A program made the position numbers and the translations under genes. Of a stretch of DNA of 64,000 nucleotides, positions 19,446 to 30,873 are shown one piece after another. The stretch is from Aurelia coerulea. Lineage: Eukaryota; Cnidaria; Scyphozoa; Semaeostomeae; Ulmaridae. Numbering within the stretch: the stretch's first letter is position 1; every line of letters begins with the position of its first letter. The notes beneath the pieces were generated by a model, which ran no database searches, had not been told where the DNA came from, and saw only the letters and a list, made by a program, of their open reading frames with translations. Location of the stretch: NCBI GenBank assembly GCA_039566865.1, contig CM076960.1:10392501-10456500 (forward strand), read 5' to 3'.

Positions 19446-20128
19446 TCCAGGGGCGCACATCATGGGGGGTGAAGGGGGTGAGACACCCCCCAATACTTCT
19501 GAATATTCGGTCCCAAAATCTTGAAATTCGGTCCCGCGACACCTTCAAGACCTCAGTTGTTAAACTGTCTTTCGGCAAGGGCAACTTTCTTTTTTCGGGC
19601 CGAAATTTTGATCGAAACATCTTCCAATTTCTCTCGCGACTCCTTTCTTAGTGCTTGATAGAACGTTCTGATTAGCAACAGGGTACATGTGTCATTCATT
19701 AGTCAAAATCATTTTCTCGTCAAAAACTGGTCCCAACAGAGGCAACAAGTAAATCAAAGGGTGCCATAAGTCTTTCGAATAAAAAAGTTGGATTGTCTTA
19801 AAGAGGACTGGCCAGTCATGTTAGCGGGATGGGGCCCGAATAGACCTGTCAGCAATGGACCCTTGGGCCCTTCAAAAACTGAAGAAAAGAAATTCTAGAT
19901 AGCAATTTTTAGGCTTGACTTTACATTGAAAACAACGAAAGTGGTGCTAAAGGGTCTTGTAACAATATTACAACAATGAATGTTGATGTTAAATAGTTTG
20001 CCTGGGCTCAGAAAAAGTCCAAAAAATGCAACTGGGCCACGATAATCAAGATAAGGGTAAGTTGAAATTTAATCATCTCTGAGTTCTGAATAAATGAATG
20101 AATTCAAACTAGTTGATGAAAAGGTGCT
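19446..20128. other. Repeat-rich non-coding stretch
   Basis: It starts with CAGGGGCGCACATCATGG, which resembles the CAG-type MITE ends, followed by several runs like TTCGGTCCC. No matching right end or duplication was found. No coding exon was recognised. Confidence 0.35.
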
Positions 20129-20137
20129 GGGGAAGGT

Positions 20138-20201
20138 CAACCTCGTCCCCAGGGCCTTTTGTCATGTCCCAATATGACAAAAGGCCCTGGGGACGAGGTT
20201 G
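20138..20201. mobile_element. 64-bp perfect palindrome with 9-bp target-site duplication
   Basis: Two 28-bp arms starting CAACCTCGTCCCCAGGGCC pair without mismatch around the 8-nt loop GTCCCAAT. GGGGAAGGT flanks it on both sides (20129-20137 and 20202-20210). The ends match the larger element at 47381-47750. It has mobile-element hallmarks but is little more than two ends. Confidence 0.8.
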
Positions 20202-20210
20202 GGGGAAGGT

Positions 20211-20865
20211 GCCAATGTGGAAATTGACGGAATCGGGGCAGCTCGGGCCTTTGTGGTCTACAAATATTTTTTTATAAGAAATGCAGTTCTCAGATCACTG
20301 AAAATTTAAGAGACAGCAGTACTGGGAACATTTGTTGAAGCAACTAATCATGTAGCCTGCGTCACAGACCATACGGAAAGGAAATAGTATAGTCGTCTAC
20401 TATTCATTTCGGTCCAAGAAATACTTGGCATGCTTGTACTTCATCTTTACTTGTTTCCTGTACCTTTTCGAAAGCCTTTAAGAAACTTCGTTCGAAATGT
20501 CCCTGAGGGCACAGGAAAATTATCTTTGCAACAAAATTTGCACGGCTTGGAGCACGAGCCAGGTTCAGACTTTTCTGTGACTTGACAATAAAGCAATTTC
20601 TAAGAAGGTTTTTAAGCTCTACTTTCAAAAAATTTTCACTTGGAAAACTTTTCGTCAGCAGTGACCCTTCTTTGTAGAAAATTAATCTTTTCAGAACTGG
20701 GGAATCTTGAACGATCTGAAACGCCTTTCGTCAAAATTTTGCGTGAGAGCAAATGGTATTCTCGTATTCAACTTTTGGATGCTTTTAGGCTGATGCTAAA
20801 ACTTTATTCTACGAACATCACTATGGAGAAAGTAGATAGCAATTCGTTGGTAGCCCATTCAACTT
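20211..20865. other. Non-coding stretch, unrecognised short frames
   Basis: A 74-residue minus-strand frame at 20404-20628 (…LARAPSRANFVAK…) has no recognisable family and may be chance. No bounded repeat was seen. Confidence 0.35.
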
Positions 20866-20873
20866 ATTATAAA

Positions 20874-21550
20874 CAGTGGCGTGGCCACGGGGGGGGGGGG
20901 TACGGGGGGGGGGGGGGCAATTGCCCCCCCCCCCACTTTTGTCGAAAGATGGTCCTCGAGATTCCTCTAAAACCGAGGAGAGAATAGCTGGGTATAGGTT
21001 GGGTAAGAGTTTTCCTAGAAATGTCAAATCTTCCATTTTACCACTGGCAAGCATGATATTGGGATATGCATTCTAAGCCAAAGTAAAGGATCCTTCTTCA
21101 AAAATTTTCCTCGTGTCTGATTCATAGGATAACTGTTACAAAACGATCAAGGTTTCCTCGTCGCTAAAGGCAAGCATGATATTGGGAGAAGCATTCTAAG
21201 CCAAAGTAAAGCATATTTCTTCAAAAATTTTCCTCGTGCTCTGATTCATAGGATAACTGTCACAAAACGCTCAAGGTTTCCTCGTCGCTAAAGGCAAGCA
21301 TGATATTGGGAGATGCATTCTAAGCCAAAGTAAAGGACCTTTCTTCAACAATTTTCCTCGTGCTCTGATTCATAGGATAACTGTCACAAAACGCTCAAGG
21401 TTTCCTCGTCGCTAAAGGCAAACATGATATTGGGAGATGCATTCTAAGCCAAAGTAAAGGGCCCCAAAAATTTTCCTGGGGGCCTCGCCCCCAGACCCCC
21501 TCATTTCAATTTCCCCCCCCCCCACTTAATTTACCCTGGCCACGCCGCTG
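20874..21550. mobile_element. hAT-like MITE with CAGTGGCGTGGCCA ends
   Basis: The ends are CAGTGGCGTGGCCA (from 20874) and TGGCCACGCCGCTG (to 21550). Flanks are ATTATAAA (20866-20873) and ATTAGAAA (21551-21558), a 7/8 match. Long G and C runs lie just inside the ends. The interior is a minisatellite of ~124-bp units. No coding capacity. Confidence 0.85.
21046..21460. repeat. ~124-bp tandem repeat inside the hAT-like MITE
   Basis: Units begin GGCAAGCATGATATTGGGA at 21046, 21169, 21294 and (diverged) 21417. The same unit occurs in reverse at 38998-39320 and once or twice near 29975-30150, with different copy numbers. Confidence 0.8.
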
Positions 21551-21558
21551 ATTAGAAA

Positions 21559-22487
21559 TGACAGATTCGAATGCTGTTTTTAGCCAAACTAAAACTTGTG
21601 TAGTCTCAAAGTTTTTCTAGGGAGTACACCCAGACTCCTTTTTAAATGTTCAGCTCCATTCACTCGCTTTTGGCCTCTCATTTTATCGCCAATCAGCACC
21701 CTGCCGAAATGACGTTGCTATATGCTCAGTACTACCTCGAGATATTTAATGAAAGTAGTTGTTGGCAAAGTCTCTTTGGACAAGGGCACACAGCAAGTTC
21801 AGATGCCGCACGGTTGATACTAGGGAGCTATAGACTATTGCTCCCTGATCAATACAAAGTCAAGTGTGCGGCGTAGGTTGTGGAAGGAAGGCATGGGCCA
21901 GAAAACGCACCCATATCTTAAAGAGCTAGGTACAATGAATCATTCAATGAACAAAATATGACATCTGACAATTCCAAAATATCCAAGCCTAATTCATGTT
22001 TGGATAATTTTTTACCCATGAGCAAGTTAGTAAAAACAGGTAATCTAAAAGCACCAGAAATTGGTCTGATAGCATCGATCAAACTTCCAGAAGCTGCGCT
22101 CTTAGACATGACTTACAGTCTTATAATTCGAAAACGTTTCTTAAATTTTGCACGAGAGTCAACTGGTGTTTTCAAAAATAAATTAGTATTTTGAACTAAG
22201 TTTTCTCATTGCTTTTTTTTAGCTCTGGGAAATGTGATCGATGTTTTCAACTGATTTATGCAGCTGCCGAAGAAGGGTTATCAGAAAATTTTCACGTGAT
22301 TTGGAGGGCGAAAGGATCAGGAATAGATTTCATTTGTACCAAAGCAATTGGCTATGATTTAGATAGAAAACAACATCACATTTGGTTTATCATAATATCA
22401 GAAGAGGGGAATTTTCAAGGTGGACCCAGAATATGACACAAAAAAGTATTGTTTGGTATGCTGTACCTGAATCCAATACATATGTTG
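21559..22487. other. Non-coding stretch, nothing recognised
   Basis: Several frames of 60-80 codons occur on both strands without family signatures. No repeat boundary could be set. Confidence 0.35.
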
Positions 22488-22495
22488 GGAAGCTT

Positions 22496-22775
22496 CAGTG
22501 GCAGATTTAGGGGGCAAGTGGGGGCAATCCCCACTTCATGATGAAAACTCAGCTCCCCTCATCCTGACTCTAACGCACAATTTTTTTAATTTTTTCGATC
22601 TAAGTTTGGGAGAACATATATATCAAGGCTTTATTTAGTAATAAATCAGAAAATGTTCTTTAAAAAGCGTCCAAAAAATTTTCGCACGTCTTCAGTGCGC
22701 TCACTGTCCATTATATTTTTTGGCGCCCTCTTTGCAAGTTGCCCCCTTTTCAAGTTCGGGCTGGATCCGCTCATG
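22496..22775. mobile_element. 280-bp hAT-like MITE, TSD GGAAGCTT
   Basis: GGAAGCTT flanks both sides (22488-22495 and 22776-22783). The left end CAGTGGCAGATTTAG and the right end CTGGATCCGCTCATG are degenerate inverted repeats. No coding capacity. Confidence 0.75.
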
Positions 22776-22890
22776 GGAAGCTTCGATGGCAATCCAACAT
22801 ATAGTAACTTGGGCCCCAGTTCAGCTGTTAAAAATTCAGTCCCAAATGCATTTACAACCCCCCAATGAATTTCGGAATGTGCGCCCCTGC

Positions 22891-23148
22891 ATTCGTCGTA
22901 CATAGCCGATTGCTCGTGGCCCATGGTCGAACAGCCAAAGCCTCATTTTCACGGACCAATCATACGGCTGAAAAGCGCAGGAGACAAAATAAACCTGTGA
23001 AGATTTTTCTAAATTTTACCTACCTTTATAAAATGCAACCAGGACAAAAAACTGCTTGAGATTTCCCGAATTTTTTTAAGCAATCTACTCTCCAGATGTT
23101 TGGGAGTAAAAGTTTTGATGCCGGTTAAAATATCTCTGGGATTGGCGG
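22891..23148. repeat. Left arm of a distant inverted repeat (partner 27321-27581)
   Basis: Starts ATTCGTCGTACATAGCCGA and matches the reverse complement of 27321-27581 over ~260 bp with moderate divergence. Between the arms lie a LINE with its hAT insertion and an 8-bp-TSD MITE. No duplication flanks the pair. Confidence 0.65.
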
Positions 23149-24013
23149 CGTTATGGCCACAAACAAACCGATAAGGCACTAAACCTTGAACAATAGAAAT
23201 TCTGGCCGGGAGACAATAGTAATAACAATTGTGATTGTTGTAAGAACGACCCGAAAACGCCACAATCTGCGTTTTCAATTGTTCTTGCTATTGTCTTTCA
23301 CTAAATTTTCTTTTATTCAAGATTCAATGACCCTTTTATTATTATTATTATTATCAATTTCTTTACCGTTGGATACATAAAGAATATAGCTAAAAGTAAT
23401 CAGCTAATTAATTCCAACGTTAGTTAAAATTTAAAATACAAATGTTACATCAGAAAAAAGGGGATAAAATATTTACAATTCATCAAAAGTATACAGTGTG
23501 AAAGAATAAAAGTGTATAAAAGCAGATATTCAAATATTATCATCATAAAAAGCCTAAGTTCGGAATAAAAACGCGGCATAATTTACATGGGCAATTTTCT
23601 CCGCTCCAATTTTTTATTTTTGTTTTTGGTAACGTTTGCCACAGCTGTGGACCTTTATATCGGATGCTTTCTGTCCCGTTGTTGACAGATCTCACCATAG
23701 GTTGGAAGAATTCGTTATTGTTACGCAAATTGTAATGACTTTCATTTTCGAAGAAAATTTCCTGCATGAATGAAGGGCTCAGGTTATTTTTTGCTTTGTA
23801 CATCTCAGTCATAAGTAACTGTAAGTTCTTTGCACGAATCGTAACGGCAGAGTCCTTCTCTAATAGCTCACTATAAGTAGATTCGGTATCCTTAAGTAAT
23901 TCTCAGAGCCCTTTCCGGTATTTTGTTAATTTTTGTTTGGCTGAGCTGCCTGCTGTGAAACATCCAGATGAAAGGACAGTATAGAAACTGACTGGTAATA
24001 AATGCCCTCATGA

Positions 24014-25656
24014 CAGTGGCGCCGCCAGGATTTTTTATTGGGGGGGCCAAACAGAACGGGGTCTGGGGCGGAGCCCCAGAAAAATGTTCTTGGACCACAC
24101 CCTCTACTTTGGCTGTAAATGCGGCCAACGCCTCTTTTATAGGTTGACATAAAGATAAATGAATCTGCTGAAATAACACAAGTAGGGTACCACAATTAGA
24201 AAATGACGGCCTACCGGCGACCGAACGACGAACTTCGGATTTCCAAAAATTTCCGCAACGAATCTAAAACGTCACTCCGTAATGGAATTATCGAAGGGCT
24301 GTCAAGTTCTCTCAGATTCAGAAATCTGAAGTATATGGTTTGTGAAGAAGAGGGCATCGGGATCAGCAGAAGCTTCAAAGTTCAGTATACAATCAGGGGC
24401 GGATCTAGTCCGATTTTTTTAATGAGTTCCCATGATGAGACCGAAGATGAGAGAAGCTAGCTGAGCAATTAGGCCCTTTAGATTGCCTTAAAATGCAATC
24501 AAATTTTTCTTAACTAATTAATAACTGATAAAATTTTGAAATGAAAAGCATCCCACCAAACCAATTTTGGACCTTCATATGGTCATAAGGCCTAAGTTTA
24601 CCTCAAATGTTTCTCCTTCAGCCAGCCACATTTTGCCTTATTGACACATATAAGGGGCCTAGTTTGTAGCACCTTATATAAGCGCAATTGAACAGATTTT
24701 TAAATCGTTTGTTATTTTCATCGCGGATCTCATTTTCATAATTATCGTAATTCTATTCTCAAAATTCGCCACTGGATGAGGGGGTCTGGGGGCAAAGCCC
24801 AAAGCAAAGCCCCCAGGAAAATTTTCGGGGACACGCCCTTTACTTTGGCTTAGAACACTTCTACCGATCACATGTTACCTGGTGGTGAAATAGAATTGTT
24901 GATCATTTCGTAACAGTTGTTTAAATTGGCATCCCAAGGAAACTATTTTTGTAAAAATATGATGTTCCTTGGTTTAGAATGCATCCCATCTTTACCAGTG
25001 CCCAATTGAAAACTTTCATAATTAGGTAACAGTATTTTCATGAATTACCACCACAGGAAAATTTTTGCGCAAACCAACTATAATTTGTCCCAGAACAGTT
25101 CTAACAATCCAATTTGCCTGGCCTCAAAATTGAAATCTTGACAATTCTGTAATAGTTTCTCGAAAATTTTTCAAAAATCCAACCTATACATTGGCTTAGA
25201 ACGACTCTCCCAGTCACTTTCCATCATTTCTCCGAAAGAATCTTTCCCTACTACCCATCCTATACAGAACTACTTTCTCCTCATTTGGTTTGTGAAAAAG
25301 ATCTTGACTAAGATCTTCCACAAGCTATGTTGTTGAGATATCCAAGCTCGGAGGGCACATAGAACGGGGGTCTAGGGCCTTCGCGACCAGAAAAAAATTC
25401 CGAATCTGTGCCCTACAGATCGTTGGAAAATGCAATAAGATACCCTGGGTACCAGCCTCTCGTCTGGTACCCAGGGTAGCAATAAGACAGCAAGATTGTA
25501 CAAACCGATACTCACATTATAATTGGCAAATATTATCGGCCTTACCCTCCCCCCCCCAATAATTTTACACCGGAATTAGACAAATTAGAAAAGTGGTCCT
25601 GGAGACTATTGGGGGGGGCGACCGCCCCCCCTTGCCCCCCCCTCCCGGCGCTTCTG
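24014..25656. mobile_element. 1.64-kb hAT-like element with perfect 8-bp TSD
   Basis: CCTCATGA is at 24006-24013 and again at 25657-25664. The ends CAGTGGCGCCGCCAGG and CCTCCCGGCGCTTCTG are imperfect inverted repeats. Removing the element and one TSD copy restores the host LINE frame across KLRTLM and RAFITS. The interior is a mosaic of other MITE pieces (a CAGGGGCGGATCTAG end near 24395, a GGGGGTCTGGGGGC block near 24780) and a 38-bp palindrome at 25441. No transposase. Confidence 0.85.
25441..25478. mobile_element. 38-bp perfect palindrome with 9-bp target-site duplication
   Basis: TACCCTGGGTACCAG and its exact inverse surround an 8-nt loop (CCTCTCGT). GCAATAAGA occurs exactly on both sides (25432-25440 and 25479-25487). 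It shares the CCCAGGG core with the palindromes at 20138 and 47381. It is one of the smallest TSD-flanked elements I can recall noticing. Confidence 0.8.
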
Positions 25657-26800
25657 CCTCATGAGTGTTCTTAGTTTGCTCTGATCCATGTAAGGAGATA
25701 TGCGAGCAAGTGCATAAAGTTTATTGCTAGCCTGTTGACACAATTTGGGAACATGATTACCGAAGGAAAGTTAGCTATCAATTTGAACTCCGAGTAGCTT
25801 CTCTTCGGAGCTATTTACAATATCAGCATTTCCAATCCTAACAGTAACAGGATCATCACACCTCTGTCCAAGAACCAAAAGATGGCACTTATCTGCATTT
25901 AATTTCATAAAGTTGTCAGCAAACCATTCTAAAGCCACACTACAGTCATTTTCAAGCCTATGAGCTGTATTGTCCAGGTTCTTATCGCGGCATAGATTGT
26001 AGTATCATCTGCATAATTACATATGTCCGAGTTTTGAATGAAGAGTAGAAGATCGTTAATGTATATGTTGAATAACAGAGGCCCTAAGACTGACCCCTGA
26101 GGAACACCGCGTGTGACGCTTTTCCAAGAACTAAATGACCCATTTACTTTCACTCTTTGTTGTCTATTTGTGAGGTAATCATTAATTAGTGCTATTGCTT
26201 CGCGAGAGAAACCGCAGGCGTGCAATTTTGCAATCAAAAGATCGTGTCTGATGCAATCAAATGCCTTGGACAGATCCATCAATACAGCACCTGCTTTACC
26301 ACCTTCATCAAGGCTAATTTTGAATTTTTCTAAGAGCCGTACGAGAGCATGCTGGGCACTGTAACCTTTTCGAAAACCACAGAGAAGTAATGATAAAAAG
26401 GGTGTAATGTAAGCAACTATCTGTTTATCCATTATTCTTTCAAACATCTTTGAGACCGTAGGTAGAACGCTAATTGGCCTAAAGTTGGTCCTAGAGTTGG
26501 TTGGTCCATTCTTGGGAAGAGATGTGAAATCCGCACACTTTAGTTCATCAGGAAAGGACGAATTTTCTATGCAATCATTAAATATTTTCGTCAAAGGTTC
26601 TACACATACATCAGAATTGGATTTAAAAATTTTAGGAGGAATATTTTTGTGCGTTGTAGCTTTTTTAGGATTTAGATTCCTAAGCTCTTTGTCACTGTCA
26701 GGGGTAACTTTCAGTCACTAACTGTCAGGGGTATCAGGGGTAACTTTCTGAAAATTAAAGGAACCTACGGTTTCTATGTAAATTGAAAAAGTCTACAAAG

Positions 26801-27097
26801 CCCGGGGGGGTTACTTGACTTTCAATTGTACGGGGGGGGGGTGCACTCCAAGAAAAAAATTTTCACCCGGCTTTAGAAATTTTTCCTCCAAATGATAGCC
26901 GGCTTTAGAAAAAATCGGCGAAAAGCATATCCCTAAACGTAAAACTTCGTCGAAAAACAATGACATAACACGTTTGACAACCGGCTTTAGAAAAATTGCC
27001 TTCTTTTGATACCCGGCGTTAGAAAAAAGAGGCGAAAACGATACCCGGAAAGGAGTGCACATGGCGTCAGCAAAATATACTAAGTACCCCCCCCGGG
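26801..27097. mobile_element. 297-bp MITE with CCCGGGGGGG ends and TSD CTACAAAG
   Basis: CTACAAAG flanks both sides (26793-26800, 27098-27105). The ends are CCCGGGGGGGTTACTTG and AAGTACCCCCCCCGGG. Degenerate direct repeats around CCGGCTTTAGAAA fill the interior. A second copy of this end type is at 50848-51207. Confidence 0.8.
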
Positions 27098-27129
27098 CTA
27101 CAAAGGCATGTTTGCGCATTTCAAGTCAT

Positions 27130-27310
27130 GTGGCAATGCTCTAGGGAAGTTTCTGTATTGTACTACATTTTGCATTTCATGGCACAAGTTTGCTCATTGC
27201 GAAATAACTTATAAAATTCAAAAGAGGTTTCATCAAGAGGCTTTATCACCTGACTTGAAGTGGCGTAAATAGGTCTCGACAAGTCTCTTCGCCGATTTTG
27301 TCTATTGGAG
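27130..27310. repeat. Repeat shared with 32290-32450
   Basis: Phrases around TTTCAT/TTTATCAAGAG, CATGACTTGAA and GATTTTGTCTAT occur in the same order in both places. Diverged direct copies; no end could be defined. Confidence 0.4.
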
Positions 27311-27320
27311 AGGCAATAAC

Positions 27321-27581
27321 TCCGCCAATCCTGGAGATATTTTATTCGGCATCTAAACTTTTACTCCCAAACATCTGGAGAATAAATTGCTTTAAAAAAT
27401 TCGGGAAATCTCAAGCAGTTTTTTTGTCCTGGTTGCGTTTTATGAAGGTAGCTAAAATTTAGAAAAATCTTCACGGGTTTCTTTTGTCTTCTTCGCTTTT
27501 TAGCCGTCTGATTGGTCCATGAAAATGAGGCTTTGGCGGATTCCGCCATGGGCCACGAGCATTCGGCTATGTACGACGAAT
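27321..27581. repeat. Right arm of a distant inverted repeat (partner 22891-23148)
   Basis: Reverse-complement partner of 22891-23148, with a CCAAT-type box and promoter-like sequence. It may be a duplicated 5' region rather than a transposon end. Confidence 0.65.
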
Positions 27582-28139
27582 GATTCCTATGTTTTCCTAT
27601 GCTAGAATGGGCGAGACCTTGAAACTTTTTCTGAGGGCATCGCCCCAAACCCCAATTTTTGCTGCACCATCGAGACAAAGTCAGTGTCCCATTCACTAAA
27701 ACGGCCTTACAGGTCTGTTCAAAACCTCAAGGCGGTACTGGCTTTTGTGAAAAATGTTCGAGAAATCATCAAATACACATGTATTACCCAAGGTTTTGAG
27801 GGAGAAGTGTCCAGTGACAGAATTGCCCCGCTTGATCGATCATGAACTATCGGCCGCAAAAAACAAATAGCCACTACAAAAGGACCACTTTGCTTTAAAT
27901 TTTTGAATTTGAACAAAGAAAAGAAGCATCTTAGAAATTACTGGGAGCGCAGGGCAAGTTTTCAAGGGAGCAAGAGAGCATGCTGCTTTTCAAGAGGGGA
28001 GCAAGGGAGCAACCGTCAGAGCCTCGATATAGACGTAACATTTATTTCACTAATTTCGGTGTAAAGTGTATTCATTTCGGTGCATAATTCACGACAGTAC
28101 GATTTGAAAACACCAATACAATATTTTTGTAAGCCCCCA
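27582..28139. other. Non-coding stretch, nothing recognised
   Basis: No exon, tail or bounded element was found before the LINE fragment beginning near 28140. Confidence 0.35.
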
Positions 28140-29118
28140 GTCGTATAATAGGTTGCTTTCAGTTCGTGCCTGCTTATCTTTTAAAAAAGATCTGTAGGAC
28201 AAGAGACAAACTGAAGATCGCTGCAGTGAAGGCTAAATCTGAGCTTTTAATGAATGCTTACAAGCATGTAAGATCCAAAGCTAATAAATTAAACCGCTCG
28301 CTGAAAACCCAATATTTCACAAATAAGATTCGTTCCTGCGAAGGCAACATCAAAGAAACTTGGAAAACTATGAACCAAGTAATCCATAAGAGATCCAAAA
28401 CTACTAATATTATAGCTCTCAAAGAAGGTGACGAGATCATTACCGACACTAAATCCATTGCCGATACTATGAACAGTTTCTTTTGCAACGTTGGGAAAAG
28501 CCTAGCTGAAAAAATCCCTGCCAAACCTAATTCCCTTCTTAATGGTGATTTTGGAGATCCACCCAGCTGCGAGCCTTTTTTGTTTTCCCCTATAAACGAA
28601 GAGACTTTGATTAGGGTTTGTGGCGGTATTAAAACTTCCAATGGGTCGGGTGTTGACTGTATATCTAGTTATTTCCTAAAAATTGGAATTTTGGTATTGG
28701 CACCTTCTCTCGTGTAGCTGTTCAATTTATCTCTTTCCCTCGGGCGATTCCCGGACAGTTGGAAAATTGCGAGGGTAGCACCTATCTTTAAAAATGGAGC
28801 CACCGATAACAAATCAAACTACAGGCCTATTTCTGTGCTCCCTGTAATTTCTCGACTTTTCGAGAAGCTAATCTTCGATCAGCTTTATGACTACCTTCAC
28901 AGAAATCAGCTCATCTTTCTCCTACAGTCAGCGCTCAGAAAACTGCATTCAGTCCTAACGTGTCTACTTAAAAGCACAAATGACTGGTATCTAAATATTG
29001 ACAAGGGGAAGTACCCTGCTGCCGTCTTTATCGATCTCAAAAAAGCTTTTGATACTGTGGACCATGATATCCTTTTGGACAAACTGAACTACTATGTTTT
29101 ACCCTCCGTTTTACCCCA
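28140..29118 (+). pseudogene. Jockey/L2-type LINE fragment (linker and first RT motifs)
   Basis: The plus-strand reading has a linker (KKICRTRDKLKIAAVKAKS…), then NGSGVDCISSYFLK, an in-frame TAG at 28715-28717, then FPDSWKIARVAPIFKNG, NYRPISVLPVISRLFEKLI and FIDLKKAFDTVDHDILL. It breaks off at about 29118 before the PQGS and YADD boxes. Loss of the 3' side is unusual for a LINE and implies a later deletion or rearrangement. Confidence 0.8.
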
Positions 29119-29280
29119 TTTTAGACAATTTATGTAAGAACACGGGCATGTAATTATATTTAGGTGCGCATTCAAGGAGTTTGCGGTTGTTTCTTTTCCT
29201 TATGGTCATATTTTCATCTTGTGAGGGGGTAATGGAATTGTAAATCACCCCTGAATGTATGTACATACTTATAGAAAAGG

Positions 29281-30865
29281 CAGTAGCGTAGCCAGGGGGG
29301 CAAGGGGGGGGGCGGCCGCCCCCCAGTCATCGCCAAAGGTGGTTTTCGTGATTCGCCCAAATCCGTTGAGAAACTGAAGGGGGGGGGGGTAAGTTGTATT
29401 TACCTCCAACAGTTGTCGCAGCGCTGTTTGTGAATGTCAAAGGGGAAAAGGAAGTCAAACCGTTGACTAATAAAGGCATCTTTATCATTTAAGTCAAGAA
29501 GGATAGCAAAAATTTTTGCTCGCTTCGCTCGCAATTCCAAACATCTATCATAGGTGTCTCGCATAACATCTTACTACCGCTCGGCTTGTTATCACGTCCA
29601 GGCATTGCAGCTTTATTAGAATCAATGAACCCGACTTAGGCGCCTCTTTAACTGTGTATGTGTATTGCATCTATTTGGGAAAGAATATGAATCAAATTAA
29701 GTGCTTCTCAGAAATTTCTGTGTATTTACACTTTTCGTATTTGGCAACATGCTGCCACTTGTCTACTTCGGGTCTACCTCGTCGCGATTTAAGCACTCCC
29801 AGATGCATCTTGCATTTACTTATGCCTTCCTTAATTCTTATCGACAGTGTCCCTCTTTTCGAAAATGCCATGAAAGTCAATGTGTGCTTCTCAAAAATGT
29901 CATCTAAAACCGAAGAGAAATAGCTGGGTATAGGTTGGGGAAGAATTTTCCGATTAATGTCAAATCCTGGCACTGGCAAGTATGATATTGGGAGACGCAT
30001 TCTAAGCCAAAGTAAAGGATCTTTTTTCAAAAATTTTCCTTGTGTTCTGATTCATACAATAACCGTCACAAAACGATCAAGGTTTCCTTGTCGCTAAAGG
30101 CAAAAGCATGAGCATGATATTGGGAGATGCATTCTAAGCCAAAGTAAAGGGCATGGCCCCAAAAACTCCCAGCCCCCTCATTGTCATACCCCCACTTTAT
30201 TTATCCTGGCCACGCCGCTGCATTCCCTTTATCTTTCTTATGATCACTAAACGTCACCATCCAATTGCACGAGCATTTGCTGTTTTTCTAGCGTTTTGAT
30301 AAGAGTTTCAAGACGACAGACGAATAAAAATTGAAGTTGGCAAACGATGGTATAAAACCTTCTTCATGGGCCCAAACCCTTAGCATTCTTCGTGGGCCCT
30401 CGATAGGTCAGTCAACCCTTCTGCTGACAAGTGTTCCAATCAATCTGCCACGCATGACATGGGTATTCTGATGTTAGCAATAACATTAGAATTTCTAATC
30501 TACAAAATTTTGATTAGAATTCAAATAAGACTAAAAGAAGAAGGGAAGCTGTCATTTATTGCTTTTTAAAGTGGCATTGAAAGTTTTAATGAACCTATTT
30601 CATCTGCTTGTTTTGTTCAGGCATATTCTCGTTTTTGTCCTGGGAGTAGGCAACTCCAAGTAGCTAAATTTTCATCTGCAACTTTAATGAACTTGGCCCT
30701 TTTAATCTTCGATTCTGGGTGGCTTTGTCTAAAAGAGGGTGTTTCCGGCATTCTAAAGGGCGTGGCCCCCAAAAGTTTTTCCGGGGGCAAGCCCCCGGAT
30801 CCCCATTTTTACTTGCTTCACTCGCACCTTGCCCCCCCAAAGACAGGACCCTGGCTACGCCACTG
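29281..30865. mobile_element. 1.59-kb hAT-like composite element, TSD AGAAAAGG
   Basis: AGAAAAGG is exact on both sides (29273-29280, 30866-30873). The ends are CAGTAGCGTAGCCAGGG and CCCTGGCTACGCCACTG, inverted with one mismatch. A second, internal CCTGGCCACGCCGCTG end at ~30220 and 124-bp-unit sequence at 29885-30220 show that a copy of the 20874-type MITE is nested inside. Its left end was not found. No coding capacity. Confidence 0.85.
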
Positions 30866-30873
30866 AGAAAAGG

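Larger units (their letters stand above)
23337..26710 (-). pseudogene. L2/Jockey-type LINE copy interrupted by a hAT-like element
   Basis: Minus-strand pieces read, in order: [19 protein letters not shown]; an RT with [32 protein letters not shown] and NYADDTTIY (25929-26594); after a frameshift, KLNADKCHLLVL to YMDQSKLRTLM (down to 25665). After the 24014-25656 insertion it continues RAFITSQFLYCPFIWMF (24005 downward) and ends CPCKLCRVFIPNLGFL near 23545. A (TAA)n tail follows at 23337-23357. Endonuclease is missing (5' truncation) and several frameshifts are present. The C-xC-xxC ending and tail match the copy at 54.7-56.6 kb. Confidence 0.85.

Noticed and set aside
20821..21076. Glycine- and proline-rich frames on both strands
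   Set aside because: Created by G and C runs inside the MITE ends.
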